Part shown: positions 6,450-8,054 of the stretch, in pieces
How positions within the stretch are numbered: the first letter of the stretch is position 1
Layout: each line of letters begins with the position of its first letter
DNA from: Alphaproteobacteria bacterium
GTDB lineage: Bacteria > Pseudomonadota > Alphaproteobacteria > Micavibrionales > Micavibrionaceae
NCBI GenBank assembly: GCA_016763095.1
Contig: JAESUK010000042.1
Location: 1-8,054 of the forward strand
Length of the DNA stretch: 8,054 nucleotides
Direction: 5' to 3'
The notes under the pieces: generated by a model
Told to the model about the DNA's origin: nothing
Seen by the model: only the letters and a program-made list of their open reading frames with translations
Database searches by the model: none
Made by a program: the position numbers and the translations under genes

Positions 6450-7254
6450 GTGCTTTTTGTAATGGAATGTCTGTTCCGTAAATCTGTTTGGCTGTCTTAA
6501 TGTACGCCTGTGTGAGGTCACTCACAAGAAATTCTGTACTTCCAGTTTTGCTCAGACGCTCTTCCATCTCTGGGTGACGCTCTAAATAATCTGCCAATTT
6601 GTCTGGGACTATTTTGTCCTGAGAGATCAGCTCAATATCTGTATCACGCAAGCTTGCCTTCAAATGATTTGTCAGCAACGGATAATGCGTACATCCCAGA
6701 ATAATACTTTGAACGTTATTTTTCTTTAATGGCTCTAAATATTCTTCTAAAATCGGTGTGATCCATTTCAACCCATCATTCTCGATCAGCGGAACAAGAA
6801 GCGGACAGCTTTGCGCAAACAATTCAATGTCTGGATTGATCTTATGAAGCTCCTCTTCATACACCGCCGATGACACAAGGTTATGTGTCGCCAATAAGCC
6901 AATGCGGGTATGTTTCTTTTCATGCGCTGTTTCAAGGGTTGGCACAATCACACCAAGCACGCGACGATCTGGGTATGCCTTTGGCAAATATTGCTGTTGA
7001 ATTTTGCGTAATGCCGAGGCATTTGCTGTGTTACATGCCATGATGATAAGCGCGCAGTTTTTGGAAAATAGAAAATCCATGGCGGCTTTTGTATGCTCAT
7101 ATACCGCTTGCTCTGATCTGTTCCCATACGGCACATTTAAGGTATCGCCGTAATACACAATGTCATGCTCAGGCAAGCGATCACGGATTGCTTTGGTGAT
7201 AAGTAATCCACCAAGCCCTGAATCAAACACACCTATTTTCATCTTATTTGTCAT
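6442..7254 (-). CDS. murI: Glutamate racemase
   Basis: Cytoplasmic cofactor-independent racemase that converts L-glutamate to D-glutamate for the peptidoglycan stem peptide. The protein has 270 residues, the usual length. The two catalytic cysteines are visible, C74 in MACNTANAS and C188 in ILGCTHYPLL. The N-terminal GVFDSGLGG (8-16) holds the conserved Asp-Ser pair, and YYGDTLNVPYGNRS (34-47) is also typical. The ATG at 7254 overlaps the stop of the YihY-family gene in an ATGA arrangement, which supports this start over the in-frame ATG four codons later. The 3' end overlaps murD by 8 bases. The product feeds MurD directly, and the overlap would keep the two enzymes in proportion. Confidence 0.96.
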   Translation of the reverse strand: MTNKMKIGVFDSGLGGLLITKAIRDRLPEHDIVYYGDTLNVPYGNRSEQAVYEHTKAAMDFLFSKNCALIIMACNTANASALRKIQQQYLPKAYPDRRVLGVIVPTLETAHEKKHTRIGLLATHNLVSSAVYEEELHKINPDIELFAQSCPLLVPLIENDGLKWITPILEEYLEPLKKNNVQSIILGCTHYPLLTNHLKASLRDTDIELISQDKIVPDKLADYLERHPEMEERLSKTGSTEFLVSDLTQAYIKTAKQIYGTDIPLQKAHD

Positions 7255-8054
7255 GTGTAACGACTCTTCACAAAGCGAGAATATCTTACTTCTTCTTCAT
7301 GATGGCTCATCAAGGCTTTAATAAACTCTGCTCCGAATTGCAAAATTGAACATCCGTACGTTACCCATATCATTAGCAATACAATTGATCCTGCCGCACC
7401 AAATACGCTCTCTGGTGCAAACACTGAAATGGCTTTGGCAAAGCCTAACTCACCCAACATAAATAAGAATGACGATACCAAGCCACCTGCAAAGGCATAT
7501 TTCAGTTTGATTTTTACATCGGGTAGAATTTTAAAGATCATCGTGAACAGAATGGAAATCGTCAGAAATGACATACCAATCTCCACTATTTTTAAAAACC
7601 CTAAATCTGGGAAATGACTAATCAGCCACATGGCGAATATCTTTAAGCCAGCAGATAAATACATAGACATCAACAGTAAGAAGCCAACCATCACGGCAAC
7701 GCCAAGAGATATGGCACGATATACTACCAGCCTTAATAGAGCTTTTTCAGGTTTACTATGCACACTCCAAACGGCATTAAACGATATTTTCAATTGGTTA
7801 AACAAACCAGTTGCTCCAAACAATAAGATACCAGCACCAACCAATAACGTCACAAAACCTGTGCTGTTTAGGCGCGCCTTATCAATCACATCTTCAACGC
7901 TTTGTGCCACGTCTTGCCCCATGAACTGCCCGATATAATCATGGATATGGGTGCGCACTAACTGTTCATCCAAAAAGAATGTCGTGATCGAAACAACGAT
8001 AATCATCAAACCTGGTAATGAGAAGACCGCAAAATATGCCGCCGCCGCACTGTA
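7251..8054 (-). CDS. YihY/virulence factor BrkB family inner-membrane protein, 5' end outside the window
   Basis: Polytopic inner-membrane protein of the YihY/BrkB family. Members were once mis-annotated as ribonuclease BN, and their function is not settled. The frame runs unbroken to the right edge: the 15 codons before the TTG at 8009 read YSAAAAYFAVFSLPG, the well-conserved opening block of the family, so the true N-terminus is outside the window. About five to six hydrophobic segments are visible. Family signatures are LFNQLKISFNAVW, KILPDVKIKLKYAFAGG, and near the C-terminus the FGAAGSIVLLMIW block leading to ILQFGAEF. The tail is charged and cytoplasmic-looking (HHEEEVRYSRFVKSRYT). The stop overlaps the murI start by 4 bases, so the genes are probably co-transcribed. 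No functional link with glutamate racemase is known to me. Confidence 0.9.
   Translation of the reverse strand, partial: YSAAAAYFAVFSLPGLMIIVVSITTFFLDEQLVRTHIHDYIGQFMGQDVAQSVEDVIDKARLNSTGFVTLLVGAGILLFGATGLFNQLKISFNAVWSVHSKPEKALLRLVVYRAISLGVAVMVGFLLLMSMYLSAGLKIFAMWLISHFPDLGFLKIVEIGMSFLTISILFTMIFKILPDVKIKLKYAFAGGLVSSFLFMLGELGFAKAISVFAPESVFGAAGSIVLLMIWVTYGCSILQFGAEFIKALMSHHEEEVRYSRFVKSRYT

Noticed and set aside
6450..6521. Longer MurD start at 6521
   Set aside because: The extra 24 codons lie wholly inside murI, and the conserved MurD N-terminus begins right after the ATG at 6449.
7429..7938. Two plus-strand open frames of 62 and 102 codons
   Set aside because: Both are antisense to the YihY/BrkB-family gene, and no independent signal supports either of them.

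Overview
The window looks like chromosomal DNA from an alphaproteobacterium of moderate to low GC content. The evidence is the set of aa3-type cytochrome oxidase genes (Cox11/CtaG, subunit III, SURF1) preceded by a tiny single-span membrane protein, the hpf-ptsN pair, and the alphaproteobacterial flavour of MurD. I cannot name a genus from the sequence. No transposase, integrase, CRISPR array, tRNA or rRNA was seen. Coding density is high and no gene-free stretch exceeds about 170 bases.

Layout. One plus-strand gene at the left edge (bases 1-1222) encodes a zinc-dependent M23/LytM-type murein endopeptidase, and its reading frame is still open at the window edge. Everything else is on the minus strand. 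Read in the direction of transcription, from the right edge leftwards, it falls into three blocks. Block A is a YihY/BrkB-family membrane protein (cut by the right edge), murI (glutamate racemase) and murD. Their ends overlap by 4 and 8 bases, so they are probably one translationally coupled unit. Block B is hpf, the long ribosome hibernation factor, with a good sigma70-type promoter and a strong intrinsic terminator, followed by ptsN (nitrogen-type EIIA), which probably has its own weaker promoter. Block C is a 40-codon membrane protein, ctaG, ctaE and a SURF1 gene, tightly packed and ending convergently against the peptidase gene.

How the genes fit together. MurI makes D-glutamate and MurD adds it to UDP-MurNAc-L-Ala, so these two genes encode consecutive use of the same metabolite. 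The M23 peptidase later trims the finished wall. CtaG delivers copper to the CuB site of oxidase subunit I, SURF1 helps with heme a, and CtaE is structural subunit III. The other core oxidase genes (ctaC, ctaD, ctaB) are not in the window. HPF and PtsN are a commonly linked pair of stress and nutrient regulators.

I do not see a previously undescribed multi-gene system here. The items most worth a second look are the unlisted 40-aa gene ahead of ctaG, the changed active-site loop of PtsN, the dyad placed inside the hpf promoter, and the SD-like element in the hpf leader.
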